A stretch of 45,055 nt of DNA from Candidatus Gastranaerophilales bacterium (GCA_944322705.1 CALUPR010000003.1:1-45055), one strand, 5' to 3'; shown: positions 1-8,314, counted from the first letter of the stretch. Numbers and translations are program-made. Notes: generated by a model from the letters alone, not told the origin.

Positions 1-519
1 GTAAACGGAACGCCGTCTGTAAAAAATATGGCAGCGGAAACTTTGAAAAAATTTGCATTTCATCAGGAGCCTTATGCCTGTGTTTTGACGTGTTCGGACA
101 GCAGAGTTGTTCCTGAAATCATCTTTGACTGCGGAATCGGGGAACTTTTTGTTGTAAGAGTTGCCGGAATGACTACTGGACCTAACGTTGTGGAAAGTGT
201 CGAATACGCCGTTAAAAAACTCAATGTCCCGCTTTTAATACTCTTAGGACATGATGATTGCGGAGTTATGAAATATGCAAAAGAGCATTATCCCGAGCCC
301 ATGAAAGATTTTTCTTCAATTTTGAAATGCGTGTACCCTGTGTTAAACCATAAAGAAGATATTAAATGCCACAACTTTTTTGCACAGGAACATACAAAAT
401 GGGTTAACGATTATTTAATGAAGCATTCGGTCATCATAAACGAAGCTGTTAAAAACGGAAATCTGGAGATTGTTAACTGCCATTTTGACCATTCAACAGG
501 TCTGGTGAATGTTATATAA
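1..519 (+). CDS. beta-carbonic anhydrase (5' end outside window)
   Basis: Interconverts CO2 and bicarbonate, probably in the cytoplasm. The reading frame is open from base 1, so the N-terminus lies upstream of the window. The ATG at 28 is internal. The visible part carries the two zinc-binding motifs of the beta class: CSDSR, with Cys and the Asp/Arg dyad, and GHDDCG, with the His-x-x-Cys pair. The piece between them (GELFVVRVAGM, then NVVESVEYAV) is typical of the family. The gene ends at a TAA directly followed by a strong hairpin. Identification is firm; only the length of the missing N-terminus is unknown. Confidence 0.95.
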   Translation, partial: VNGTPSVKNMAAETLKKFAFHQEPYACVLTCSDSRVVPEIIFDCGIGELFVVRVAGMTTGPNVVESVEYAVKKLNVPLLILLGHDDCGVMKYAKEHYPEPMKDFSSILKCVYPVLNHKEDIKCHNFFAQEHTKWVNDYLMKHSVIINEAVKNGNLEIVNCHFDHSTGLVNVI

Positions 520-548
520 AAAAGGCGTTTTTAAAAAACGCCTTTTTG
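518..548. terminator. bidirectional intrinsic terminator
   Basis: GGCG/CGCC-containing hairpin extended by A-tract and T-tract pairing, with a T run on either strand. It separates the rightward carbonic anhydrase gene from the leftward gene ending at 549, so it can serve both. Confidence 0.85.
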
Positions 549-830
549 TTAATTACAGGAATAATCATTTCCCCAGAGTTCGTCGTACTTTTCTTGATTT
601 TTATCGTGATAGCGTTGGGATGTACGTCTGTTAATATTTTGTATATCCCGATTAATCTGTTTTGCGATAAGTATCATGCTGTCACGGTTCTTTTTATAGT
701 TGAACTTCTTTTTAATTTCATCAAATTTATGCCTGATAATACCGCTTTTCAAAACCGAAATCACGGCAGCGGTCATAATACCCGCTACAGCTATGAATTT
801 TAAAACTTTTACAAGCTGTTTTTCATTCAT
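549..830 (-). CDS. small membrane protein of unknown function
   Basis: 93 residues. One hydrophobic segment near the N-terminus (about residues 11-27, FIAVAGIMTAAVISVL) is followed by a charged, Lys/Arg-rich cytoplasmic-looking tail. Its ATG overlaps the TGA of the upstream ferritin-like gene (ATGA), which points to translational coupling and a related role. No family recognised. It ends at the bidirectional hairpin at 518-548. Confidence 0.6.
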   Translation of the reverse strand: MNEKQLVKVLKFIAVAGIMTAAVISVLKSGIIRHKFDEIKKKFNYKKNRDSMILIAKQINRDIQNINRRTSQRYHDKNQEKYDELWGNDYSCN

Positions 831-2128
831 AACGCTTCCTCGATTTTTACTTTTCCCATTTCTTCATATTCTTCAACGGAAACAGTATTTGGTGCCTGAG
901 CTTTTTCTTCTAAACCGCGTTTCAAGAGTTCGGGCTGTTTTTTATGAAGTTTGTTATCTGCAGTTACAATATCCGAACCGAGCGAACATTTTATAAGCCT
1001 TATTGTCTGTTCTGTGTAAGCACCGTCGCCGTTTACAGTTTCTTGAGCATCGTAGCTTGCCCAGTTATCCGGCAGTTTATCTATTGTTGTGTAACCTGTA
1101 CCGCCGTCAAGACGTTTATCAATCTCATTTTCCAGAATATTGGTTACATACTCTTTTTGAGATTCAAAATGGCAAGGAAGAACTATTTTTGTACCGATAA
1201 TTTCTTCAGGGTCGCGTTTTTCATGTTTTTTAAGAAGATCAGCAGCAACTTGCAAATGTCCCAGTTCAAAGGCAAGAAATTCTTCCCAGATTTGTTTTAG
1301 CTGTTCATCAACTTCATCTTTATAACAGTTATAGTATGTGCAGACTTCCGTAAATTCATGAAGAAGAAGTTTTTCAAACGGAGTTTCTTCAGGGTCTATT
1401 AAAGATTCGTACATTGTAACGTGTTCTTCTTCAACGTCGCATATTTCTCCGTAAGTCCTTCTCAAATCGTCATTAGCATACATCATACCGTGTTCGGCAT
1501 AGAAATTATGTGTCTGCTGTTCACCTGAAACAAGAGTATAGATATTAACTTTTGTCTGCGGAGAAGCTGTTTTTCTGTCGTAGTGATTGCGGAGTCTTAT
1601 ACTGTTGTCGTTGTGGTGGTTTTGTGTCGGACGGCTTATCACAACATCTGTCATACCCTGCAAAATATTATCAGGCAGAATTCCGTCCATCATATAAGCC
1701 CACTGGCTGTATCTGTAAAGGTGGTCAAAATCTTCAAGAAGCCCGAAATTAAATGTTTCTTTTACATAATCATCGGGTTCATTTTGCGCCATCCAGGCTG
1801 TCAGGTCAACAGCAACCTGTTCATAACCCAGTGTTGTTTCAAGAACTGTCTGGCAGGCAGGTGTCATCCAGTTTACGGTAGTCTGCTGCATATCTTCGAT
1901 TCTGCGCGAAAGTGCAATAAGCTTTTTTACCTCAGGGTCAGCACAATTTCTTGCAAAATTGTGTTTGAAGTTCCATGCTTCAACTTCAATACCGTTCATC
2001 AAAATTTGTCGTGTTCTTGAATAGCAGTCTATACTGTGTTTATCAAACGGTCTTTGTACAATTTTTTGCCAGCTTCTGAGCTGTTTTTCAACGGGTATTC
2101 CTTTTTCTTCTAGTGGATTAAATGTCAT
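827..2128 (-). CDS. large ferritin-like (putative diiron) protein
   Basis: 433 residues, function not established. The middle carries motifs of a ferritin/rubrerythrin-type four-helix bundle: EDFDH (about 132-136), E-I-x-x-V-E-E-E-H (about 228-236) and E-L-G-H (288-291). These are E/D-x-x-H patterns spaced as helices that could hold two metal ions. The N- and C-terminal thirds look like nothing I recognise. The start ATG has a good ribosome site (AAGGAG). It is coupled by ATGA overlap to a small membrane protein and lies near a true ferritin and a DtxR-type regulator, which suggests iron or oxidative-stress metabolism. That role is inference; the ferritin-like fold is likely but should be modelled. 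Confidence 0.6.
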   Translation of the reverse strand: MTFNPLEEKGIPVEKQLRSWQKIVQRPFDKHSIDCYSRTRQILMNGIEVEAWNFKHNFARNCADPEVKKLIALSRRIEDMQQTTVNWMTPACQTVLETTLGYEQVAVDLTAWMAQNEPDDYVKETFNFGLLEDFDHLYRYSQWAYMMDGILPDNILQGMTDVVISRPTQNHHNDNSIRLRNHYDRKTASPQTKVNIYTLVSGEQQTHNFYAEHGMMYANDDLRRTYGEICDVEEEHVTMYESLIDPEETPFEKLLLHEFTEVCTYYNCYKDEVDEQLKQIWEEFLAFELGHLQVAADLLKKHEKRDPEEIIGTKIVLPCHFESQKEYVTNILENEIDKRLDGGTGYTTIDKLPDNWASYDAQETVNGDGAYTEQTIRLIKCSLGSDIVTADNKLHKKQPELLKRGLEEKAQAPNTVSVEEYEEMGKVKIEEAL

Positions 2129-2148
2129 TTTTATTCTCCTTATATACT

Positions 2149-2257
2149 GGAAGGCCGGAAGTCAGGAGGGCAAGAGGACAGGCTGTTTACGGAAATTATT
2201 TTTGTGCAAAGCACCGATAATAGCTTGACTTCCTGCCCTCTGAGCTTCTTGCTTTCA
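2149..2257. repeat. octamer-array inverted repeat, family 1, copy A
   Basis: Two inverted arms, each of four 8-nt units of consensus RGARGKCA followed by RGCT. The left arm is 2149-2184, the right arm (read on the minus strand) 2257-2222. The 37-nt core holds a GTGC/GCAC hairpin and resembles, in reverse complement, the core of the copy at 44729-44830. The right arm starts 3 nt after the stop codon of the upstream minus-strand gene (2261). It lies between two co-oriented genes. Confidence 0.85.
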
Positions 2258-2260
2258 TTA

Positions 2261-3631
2261 TTACTTTTCCAGTGCCCAGGCAAAAAGTTCGCCTGCACGC
2301 CTGTTATATTCTCTGCCGTCATCTTTTGCAAACAGGTTTTCCCAGTGGCTTAAGGCAGTGCCGTTTGTAGAGTATGACGGATTTGTCATCATAATATGGT
2401 GTGTGTTTGTATCGTAACGCAGAGGGAACAAATCGTTCATCTGCATAAAACTCGGTAATTTGTCGCTTGCAAGATAATATCCAAAAAGTGCCGAATTTAT
2501 ACGATTAAGCTTTTGTTCGTAAGAAAGCCCGCCCTCATTGTTGTCATTTGTAACTTCAACACCCGGGGCATACACTCTTGAATATTTCAACTTTTCGGAC
2601 AAATCGCGTACTGCATAAAAATCATCGCCTGTGATAAAATCGGTTCCTGCATTAAGTCCCATATTTATGTATCTTTCAAAATCATCGGAACTTTTTTCAC
2701 CGACAAAACTTATATCAGTTTTGCCCGAACGCCTCCTGATTTCATACAGAATATACTGCATCTGTGAATATTCAGGTAAAGCGCCTACACCTGTATAATT
2801 TCCCATGTCATAACCGCCAATATGTTTTGCGGAATCTATAAACATACATTCAAACCCCAAATTCATCAACTTTACACATTCCTGTATATAAATTTCTTGA
2901 TGTTGCGGATTTTTCCAATCAAAAGTTACGTCATCTTTGTAAGGGGTAACAATCTTCATTTGATCTGCCGAAATCACATGGCGGAAGCCGACTTTTATCC
3001 CTCTGAAATGCGCTAAATCAACAAAAGCTTTCAACTGTTCTTCAGGCGTAATTTTATCAACAATCGAATAATCTATAATGTTGTCACTATAACTTGTGTT
3101 AAGTCGCAGACCATAAATAGAATTTTCTTCTGACGGGCCTTTTTCATAAGCGTCCCCGTAAATATTCTGCCAGATTTGAGATAAAATAATACAGTTAGCA
3201 AAACTTTTTGCAGAAGGCGGAATTGCAGGCAGGAGTTTTATACAGCTCAAAATTCCCTTGCAGGTACACCCGCCATCCATATACGCTATTGCCCTGTCAT
3301 TTATTTCAATATAATTTGCAAGCCTTCCCCAGTTATCGCCGTAATTTGGTGTTTTAATGTTGTCGGGGAATTTTTCGTAAAAAATTCCGCCCTCTGAAAG
3401 AGTAACAATAATTTCTACAGCCTCTTTAACAGACATTTGCAGCAAATCAGCAGGAACAATATTACCAAGCCAGCGCTTATTAAAAGCATTTCCGACAGCA
3501 TGAAATGCAATATAATCAGAATATTCATTCCGTTTAAGCTTTATATTTTCTCCTAGTGCTTTTAACAATTTATTTACGGAATTTTGTTTCATAACATATT
3601 TACTTATAAGTAAATAAAACCAATTTTTCAT
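2261..3631 (-). CDS. alpha-amylase-like (beta/alpha)8-barrel protein, putative glycoside hydrolase
   Basis: About 456 residues with no signal peptide. MFIDSAKH (nucleophile-type Asp near residue 266) resembles GH13 region II (GFRxDxxKH), and FVGEKS (Glu near 312) could be region III. The preceding stretch GIKVGFRHVIS fits a barrel strand. I see no clear region IV His-Asp, so this may be a divergent GH13-like or related barrel enzyme. The start is uncertain: an in-frame TTG at 3646 would add five residues, but the ATG at 3631 is preferred although neither has a clear ribosome site. It lies 24 bases after the acetyltransferase-like gene on the same strand. Substrate unknown. Confidence 0.5.
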   Translation of the reverse strand: MKNWFYLLISKYVMKQNSVNKLLKALGENIKLKRNEYSDYIAFHAVGNAFNKRWLGNIVPADLLQMSVKEAVEIIVTLSEGGIFYEKFPDNIKTPNYGDNWGRLANYIEINDRAIAYMDGGCTCKGILSCIKLLPAIPPSAKSFANCIILSQIWQNIYGDAYEKGPSEENSIYGLRLNTSYSDNIIDYSIVDKITPEEQLKAFVDLAHFRGIKVGFRHVISADQMKIVTPYKDDVTFDWKNPQHQEIYIQECVKLMNLGFECMFIDSAKHIGGYDMGNYTGVGALPEYSQMQYILYEIRRRSGKTDISFVGEKSSDDFERYINMGLNAGTDFITGDDFYAVRDLSEKLKYSRVYAPGVEVTNDNNEGGLSYEQKLNRINSALFGYYLASDKLPSFMQMNDLFPLRYDTNTHHIMMTNPSYSTNGTALSHWENLFAKDDGREYNRRAGELFAWALEK

Positions 3632-3655
3632 TGCCCGAAAAGACAATTCAAAAAA

Positions 3656-4270
3656 CTATAAACCGCCGTTCATTTTTGATAAAGGTTCTTTTTTATCAGG
3701 TGGAAGCATAAGCATCCCGCTGTATGGATGTTGAGGATCAGGAACCATACCGATTTTTTCCGTATAAAATTTTCTGGCTTCAGGCATTGAATTAAGTTTT
3801 ATATTGCCTATACATTGAGCTTCATCGCTCCTTCTTTGAGCTATCTGCAATGCCTTTACTCCCAAACCTTTATAATAATCCAATCCTTTTTTATAAAACG
3901 GAGTATTGGGATTTGAATAATTGAACAAATCATCTACATAAACATGGCTCGGATCTTCCTTATACATAATTCTGTCATAGTCAAAATATTTCTTGATTTT
4001 TGCAAGAAATTCACCTATTACTTCATCTTTATCGTTTTTAAAAAAATATCTTTCCTGACCGCAGTCAAATTTTTTAAAAACACTTATAAAATCATCAGTA
4101 TTTTTAGCGGCATTTCTTAAAACAACATGTCCTATAAATCCTTCAGGCATCATGCCGATATTCATATGAGTAAGTCTTTGTATACCTTGAAAAGACGGCT
4201 GTTTCGATTTAAACTTACAAACAGATGCAGGATAACTATATACAAAATTATTTTGAACTTTTCCTATCAT
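3656..4270 (-). CDS. GNAT-acetyltransferase-like protein of unknown function
   Basis: 204 residues. The C-terminal half has the look of the end of a GNAT fold: GLGVKALQIAQRR, then A-R-K-F-Y-T-E-K-I-G-M, similar to the common AxxFYxxxGF ending. The classical acetyl-CoA P-loop (RxxGxG/A) is not clear. The N-terminus carries a short leader with the motif K-x-x-P-S-F-Q-G, a style I associate with many small Gastranaerophilales proteins. First gene of a leftward pair with the amylase-like gene. Function uncertain. Confidence 0.5.
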   Translation of the reverse strand: MIGKVQNNFVYSYPASVCKFKSKQPSFQGIQRLTHMNIGMMPEGFIGHVVLRNAAKNTDDFISVFKKFDCGQERYFFKNDKDEVIGEFLAKIKKYFDYDRIMYKEDPSHVYVDDLFNYSNPNTPFYKKGLDYYKGLGVKALQIAQRRSDEAQCIGNIKLNSMPEARKFYTEKIGMVPDPQHPYSGMLMLPPDKKEPLSKMNGGL

Positions 4271-4390
4271 AGTAAATTTTATAATGAAACTGAATATGCA
4301 GAATTGCCAAAAAATAAAAAAATTATTAACAAAAGTTTATAAAAATATTTTTAGTGCTAAACTTTTATTGTTAAAAGAAGGGAGTAAATA

Positions 4391-4900
4391 ATGATTAATG
4401 AAAAACTTGAAAAAGCATTTAACGTACAAATAAACAAAGAATTTTATTCAGAATACCTGTATCTTTCAATGCAAGCTTATTTTGAAAGATTAAACCTTAA
4501 AGGTTTTGTAAACTGGATGTCTGTACAGGTTCAGGAAGAACGCGCACACGCTATGGGAATGTTTGACTATTTAAATCAGAGAGGCGGAAATGTTGCTCTT
4601 GAAGCAATAGATAAACCAGAAGTCGATTGGAAATCTCCTCTTGATTGTTTTGAACATATTTTAAGACACGAAGAATATGTTACAGCTTCAATTAATGAAC
4701 TAATGGACGTTGCTGAAGAAACAAAAGACCGTGCAGCAATATCTTTTTTGAACTGGTATATTAAAGAACAGGTTGAAGAAGAAGATAACGTAGGGCAGGT
4801 TCTTGCAACATTAAAACTTATAGGCGACGACAAAAAGGCTCTGTTAATGCTTGACAAAGACCTTGCAGCAAGAACATTTGTTGCTCCCGTGATAGAATAA
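4391..4900 (+). CDS. ftnA: non-heme ferritin
   Basis: 169 residues, the normal length of a bacterial ferritin. It oxidises Fe(II) and stores iron in a 24-subunit shell. All ferroxidase-site residues expected from E. coli FtnA are present at matching positions: Glu17, Glu50, His53, Glu94, Gln127 and Glu130, with Glu49, Glu126 and Glu129 for site C. A good ribosome site (GAAGGGAG) precedes the ATG. It is a single-gene transcript ending in a strong terminator at 4945-4976. A DtxR-type palindrome lies downstream, not upstream, so its own regulation is not evident. Confidence 0.97.
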   Translation: MINEKLEKAFNVQINKEFYSEYLYLSMQAYFERLNLKGFVNWMSVQVQEERAHAMGMFDYLNQRGGNVALEAIDKPEVDWKSPLDCFEHILRHEEYVTASINELMDVAEETKDRAAISFLNWYIKEQVEEEDNVGQVLATLKLIGDDKKALLMLDKDLAARTFVAPVIE

Positions 4901-4944
4901 AGAAAATGTGTATAAGCGTTATTGCGCAAAATGGATTATAAAGC

Positions 4945-4976
4945 AAGCTCCCGTAAAATATTACGGGAGCTTTTGT
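4945..4976 (+). terminator. intrinsic terminator of the ferritin gene
   Basis: Perfect 12-bp stem (4945-4956 with 4961-4972), 4-nt loop, then a short T run. Confidence 0.92.
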
Positions 4977-5063
4977 ATAAGAAGGTGTGTAGAAAAATTT
5001 CCCTCTCATAGTGTGTAGGAAGTTTGCCAGTTACAATCTGTTTTTACATTAAATTATTAAATA

Positions 5064-5095
5064 AATTTAAAGTTAGGTTAACCTAACTTTAAATT
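5064..5095. promoter_or_regulatory. perfect 32-bp palindrome, DtxR/IdeR-type operator-like
   Basis: The 32 bases form a perfect dyad without a loop, centred between 5079 and 5080. The core TTAGGTTAACCTAA matches the half-sites of DtxR/IdeR operators (TTAGGTTA...TAACCTAA) with a shorter centre. It lies between the 3' ends of two convergent genes: ferritin, and the DtxR-type regulator itself. No start codon or clear ORF reads away from it. A terminator role is less likely because there is no loop and only a weak T tract. Confidence 0.65.
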
Positions 5096-5134
5096 AAAAA
5101 ATTCTTTTTGTCAAGAGGTTAAATTATTTGAGTA

Positions 5135-5542
5135 TTAATAAAGATTTTTTATCCTCTCCTGCAAATTAGACTTTGTATATTTTGTTAATTTAACCATATT
5201 TTTAAAAATCTTATCCGGTACTATATGTTCCATTTTACATGCAATTTCAACAGCTTGTTCTTCGTCCGCTCCAAGAACCTCAACAAAAAATTCAGAAAGC
5301 TTTTTATGTTTTTCAAAAATTTTTTTAGCGATTTTTTCGCCTTCTTTTGTCAAAGTTATCTCTGAATAAGGAGCATAATTTACCAGTTTCTTTTCTGCAA
5401 GAATATTTAAAGCTCCTGTTACAGAGGCTTTTTTAACATTTAATGCCGCGGCAATTGCGGTAACTTTTGCCTGACCCGCATTTTTTATTTGATTATAAAT
5501 CTCTTCAATATAATCTTCCAAACTAACAGAAAGCTTTTCCAT
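5135..5542 (-). CDS. DtxR/MntR-family metal-dependent repressor
   Basis: 135 residues. N-terminal winged helix (SVSLEDYIEEIY, then VTAIAAALNVKKASVTGALNIL as helix-turn-helix), followed by the metal-binding and dimerisation helices (E-K-H-K-K-L-S-E-F-F, and A-C-K-M-E-H-I-V-P). There is no SH3-like third domain, so the length fits MntR/short DtxR members. These proteins bind DNA when loaded with Fe(II) or Mn(II). Starts 1 nt after the HAD-phosphatase stop, as the last gene of that operon. The palindrome at 5064-5095 just beyond its stop is a plausible target. Confidence 0.88.
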   Translation of the reverse strand: MEKLSVSLEDYIEEIYNQIKNAGQAKVTAIAAALNVKKASVTGALNILAEKKLVNYAPYSEITLTKEGEKIAKKIFEKHKKLSEFFVEVLGADEEQAVEIACKMEHIVPDKIFKNMVKLTKYTKSNLQERIKNLY

Positions 5543-5543
5543 A

Positions 5544-6182
5544 TTACAAACTCCTGACTATTTTAACTATTTCATCGGGATTATCGACAATAAAATCGGC
5601 GCCTTTCAGATAATCCCTTGTTCTAAAGCCCCACGTAACCCCGATACATCTTAAACCTGCATTGCGTGCTGTTTGAACATCGACATCAGAATCACCTGCA
5701 TATAAAGTCGAATTTTTATCGGAATTCAAAATTTTCATAGCTTTTAAAACACTATCCGGTGCCGGTTTTTTAGGGATATCATCATTTTGCCCGATTGCAA
5801 TGTCCACTAAATCATCAAAATATTTTTTACATAAACCTTTGACTGCAGTATCAAATTTGTTAGACACAACGCCGATTTTCACGTTTTCTTTATGTAATTC
5901 TTTCAGTATCTTCAAGATACCATTATAGGCTTGAGTATAATTACACATATTTTCAGAATAATTTTTCTTAAAAACTTCAAGACATTCGTCAATATTTTTG
6001 CAATCCTCAGGTACTGCACGCTCGATTAGTTTCCGCACCCCGTTACCGACAAAACATCTTACCTCTTCAAGTGTACGCTCAGGGTAATTAAATGTACGCA
6101 GTGCAAAATTAGTGCTCTCTTTCAAGTCCTCTAACGTATTTAATAATGTTCCGTCAAGATCAAATATTACAGCTTTTATCAT
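5544..6182 (-). CDS. gph: HAD-superfamily hydrolase, phosphoglycolate-phosphatase-like
   Basis: 212 residues. HAD motif I FDLDGTLLNT near residue 8 carries the nucleophile Asp, motif II is VVSNK, motif III includes K-K-P-A-P, and motif IV is YAGDSDVDV. The helical cap fits subclass I phosphatases such as Gph or PPase-like enzymes. The likely substrate is a small phosphate ester; phosphoglycolate is a family guess only. Its ATG overlaps the TGA of the upstream acyltransferase gene, and the regulator gene follows after one base. It may be co-transcribed with the polyene cluster without being part of the pathway. Confidence 0.8.
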   Translation of the reverse strand: MIKAVIFDLDGTLLNTLEDLKESTNFALRTFNYPERTLEEVRCFVGNGVRKLIERAVPEDCKNIDECLEVFKKNYSENMCNYTQAYNGILKILKELHKENVKIGVVSNKFDTAVKGLCKKYFDDLVDIAIGQNDDIPKKPAPDSVLKAMKILNSDKNSTLYAGDSDVDVQTARNAGLRCIGVTWGFRTRDYLKGADFIVDNPDEIVKIVRSL

Positions 6183-7093
6183 AAGTCGATTTTACCACAG
6201 AAAAAATCATAAAAATGATAAAATTGAAGCGGGTATTGTATTGCTAATTTTTCAAGAAATTCAATATATTCTTTTTCCAGCATCAAAAGTCTTTCTTTGC
6301 GTTTGCCCTGAAATTCAAATTTTTTTAGGTGAATTGCATATTTTCCGTTTTTATCTTTTGTACATGCAATAAAATAAATCGGAACATCCAAAATTAACGA
6401 AAATCTAAAAACTCCCAAAGGAAAATTTGCTTTATTGCCAAGAAATTCAGACGTAAAATAAGCATCTGAATTATGCGCTGAAACTCTGTCACCTGCAATA
6501 AAAATTACTTCTCCGTTATCAAGTTTGTTTTTTATATCTAACGATGTTGTCAAATCTATATGTTCAACAGGGTACACATTTACCGGATCTTCCGAAGCTA
6601 TACTTGAGAGGAAATTTTTAAATATTTTACACTGATTAATTTCAAGAAAAATATTAACTTTCAACTTCTCAATTTCAGTACCTGATTTGCAGAATGTGCG
6701 CATGGCATTTATGTTGCCTAAATGAGCACACAAAAAACAAACTCCTTGATTTGCAAGTAAGTCTTTAAACAATATCTGCTTATCTTCAAGATTTTCAAAA
6801 TAAATATTTTGTATACCAAAGTTATCCGTATACATTTCCATTGTATCAATAAGCATATAAGAAAAATTTAAAAAATGCCTGAACGCTTGAATGATACTCC
6901 CGTTACCGGTTGCTATTTTAAGATAATTTGACGAACATTTTCTTATTTTCGGGGCACCGAGAAAAGCAAAAAGAGTCACGAAAAACACAATAAATTGTAC
7001 AGGTTTTTTACCTGCAATTTTGTATATATACCACAGGAGCATTAACCTTTTTCGTCCTGCCGCCTGTTCTTTAACTTCATACCATTTTAACAT
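6179..7093 (-). CDS. LpxL/HtrB-like lysophospholipid acyltransferase of the polyene cluster
   Basis: 304 residues with a hydrophobic N-terminal anchor (about 33-46). It matches the LABLAT acyltransferase fold found in APE clusters, where such enzymes join the polyene to its lipid or sugar anchor: CAHLGN, then IFIAGDRVS and F-L-G-N-K-A-N-F-P-L-G. The catalytic motif normally reads H-x4-D/E. Here it is His124 followed at the fifth place by Asn129, so activity may be altered. In proteobacterial APE clusters this domain is often attached to a glycosyltransferase; here it stands alone. Coupled downstream to the HAD gene by ATGA overlap. Confidence 0.75.
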   Translation of the reverse strand: MLKWYEVKEQAAGRKRLMLLWYIYKIAGKKPVQFIVFFVTLFAFLGAPKIRKCSSNYLKIATGNGSIIQAFRHFLNFSYMLIDTMEMYTDNFGIQNIYFENLEDKQILFKDLLANQGVCFLCAHLGNINAMRTFCKSGTEIEKLKVNIFLEINQCKIFKNFLSSIASEDPVNVYPVEHIDLTTSLDIKNKLDNGEVIFIAGDRVSAHNSDAYFTSEFLGNKANFPLGVFRFSLILDVPIYFIACTKDKNGKYAIHLKKFEFQGKRKERLLMLEKEYIEFLEKLAIQYPLQFYHFYDFFCGKIDL

Positions 7094-7127
7094 TTATTCA
7101 ATCTCGTTATTATTCAAAATCGGTTTG

Positions 7128-8180
7128 TTACTTACGCACTACTTCTAGCAATGTGTAGTCATGAACTCCGACATTTTCGTGCTTTTTACCAAGCTTCAAT
7201 CCTGCTTTCTCAATCATTTCAAGCATTCGTTTTTCTGTGTACATACGGCTTTTGCCATTTGCCATACATGTAAAATACAATGAAATATGCACAAGGGAAT
7301 ACTGTGCCGCTTCAAAAATCTGTTTGTCCGTGAAAGGTTCAAGAATAAAGATTTTCGTATCATCTTCCATTGAATTTTTAATGTTTGTTAAAATATGAAT
7401 AACCTGTTCTTCTGAAAAGCAGTCAAGAAACTGGCTCATAAAAACAGCGCCGGAAATTTTCGGCATATCTGATTTCAAAACATCTACCCCGTGAAATTTA
7501 AGCCGGTCATTTTTGAGATGTTTTTTGGCTTCTTCTATATTCTCAGGCAAATCAATCATATTAACGATGCAATCTTTATCAAACTCAAGACAGGCACGCT
7601 CAAATTTTCCCGTATTGCCGCCAATATCGAATATTTGCTCCGGTTTATCCTGAAAAATTATTTTCAGAACTTCATCAAAACACCTGTCAGAATAAAAATG
7701 GTCAAACTCAAACCAGCTTTTTTTCATATCACCCGGCAAAAACTGCAGTGCATTATAAATTGTTTCATAATTACCGATAAATTTCCGGCAGCCGAGAGGT
7801 TCTGATGCTTCATATGAATTTGCAAGTTCAGATGCCCCGAGATAGCAGACATCTTTGACAAAATTGAAATTGACTTTAGTCATTTCGTTATTTAAAAATG
7901 CCGAAGCAACAAGAGAATTTACAAATTTTTCTTCCGTTTTTACAACAAGCCCGCAGCATACTGCAACTTCCAGCAAAGTTTCAACAGCGTATTTTGGGAT
8001 ATTGCAGTGTTCAATAATTTCATCAACGGTTGAGGGATTTTCTTCGAGAAATTCAAGAATTCCAAATTTCAGCATTGCATTCACTGCCTGAAAAGTCATC
8101 GGTGCAAACGCAATTTTTTGAGCATCTGCCAGTGCTTTAACCTGTGGTGATATGTGTCTTTTTACTCGTCTGTATCTCAT
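7128..8180 (-). CDS. SAM-dependent methyltransferase of the polyene cluster
   Basis: 350 residues. The N-terminal winged-helix/dimerisation region (about 10-105) resembles O-methyltransferases (AFAPMTFQAVNAMLKFGILEFL). A Rossmann domain follows, with the SAM-binding motif FDIGGNTGKF and the acidic strand end V-N-M-I-D-L-P. APE clusters usually carry a methyltransferase of this size that modifies the aryl head group; that assignment here is by context. Ribosome site GAGGA precedes the ATG. It follows the MMPL gene across a 133-nt gap filled by an octamer-array hairpin, and the acyltransferase gene follows after 34 nt. Confidence 0.8.
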   Translation of the reverse strand: MRYRRVKRHISPQVKALADAQKIAFAPMTFQAVNAMLKFGILEFLEENPSTVDEIIEHCNIPKYAVETLLEVAVCCGLVVKTEEKFVNSLVASAFLNNEMTKVNFNFVKDVCYLGASELANSYEASEPLGCRKFIGNYETIYNALQFLPGDMKKSWFEFDHFYSDRCFDEVLKIIFQDKPEQIFDIGGNTGKFERACLEFDKDCIVNMIDLPENIEEAKKHLKNDRLKFHGVDVLKSDMPKISGAVFMSQFLDCFSEEQVIHILTNIKNSMEDDTKIFILEPFTDKQIFEAAQYSLVHISLYFTCMANGKSRMYTEKRMLEMIEKAGLKLGKKHENVGVHDYTLLEVVRK

Positions 8181-8196
8181 ATTTTATCCTCATATT

Positions 8197-8314
8197 AGAA
8201 GGCAGGAGGGCAGGAAGTCAAGCTTATTTCATTTAAAGATAGATTAGTAAAATTATTCAAAGACTTATTACTGATACTAGCTTGACCTCCGGGCTTCTTG
8301 CCCTCTGGCAGCTT
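8197..8314. repeat. octamer-array inverted repeat, family 1, copy B
   Basis: The left arm 8197-8224 has units AGAAGGCA, GGAGGGCA, GGAAGTCA, then AGCT. The right arm, read on the minus strand from 8314 to 8279, has three or four related units, then AGCT. The 54-nt AT-rich core is unlike copies A and E. The right arm begins at the MMPL stop codon and the left arm ends 17 nt before the methyltransferase start. Confidence 0.85.

Noticed and set aside
5064..5095. Rho-independent terminator for the DtxR-family gene
   Set aside because: The palindrome is perfect with no loop and no strong T tract on the minus strand. An operator is the better reading, though a terminator role is not excluded.
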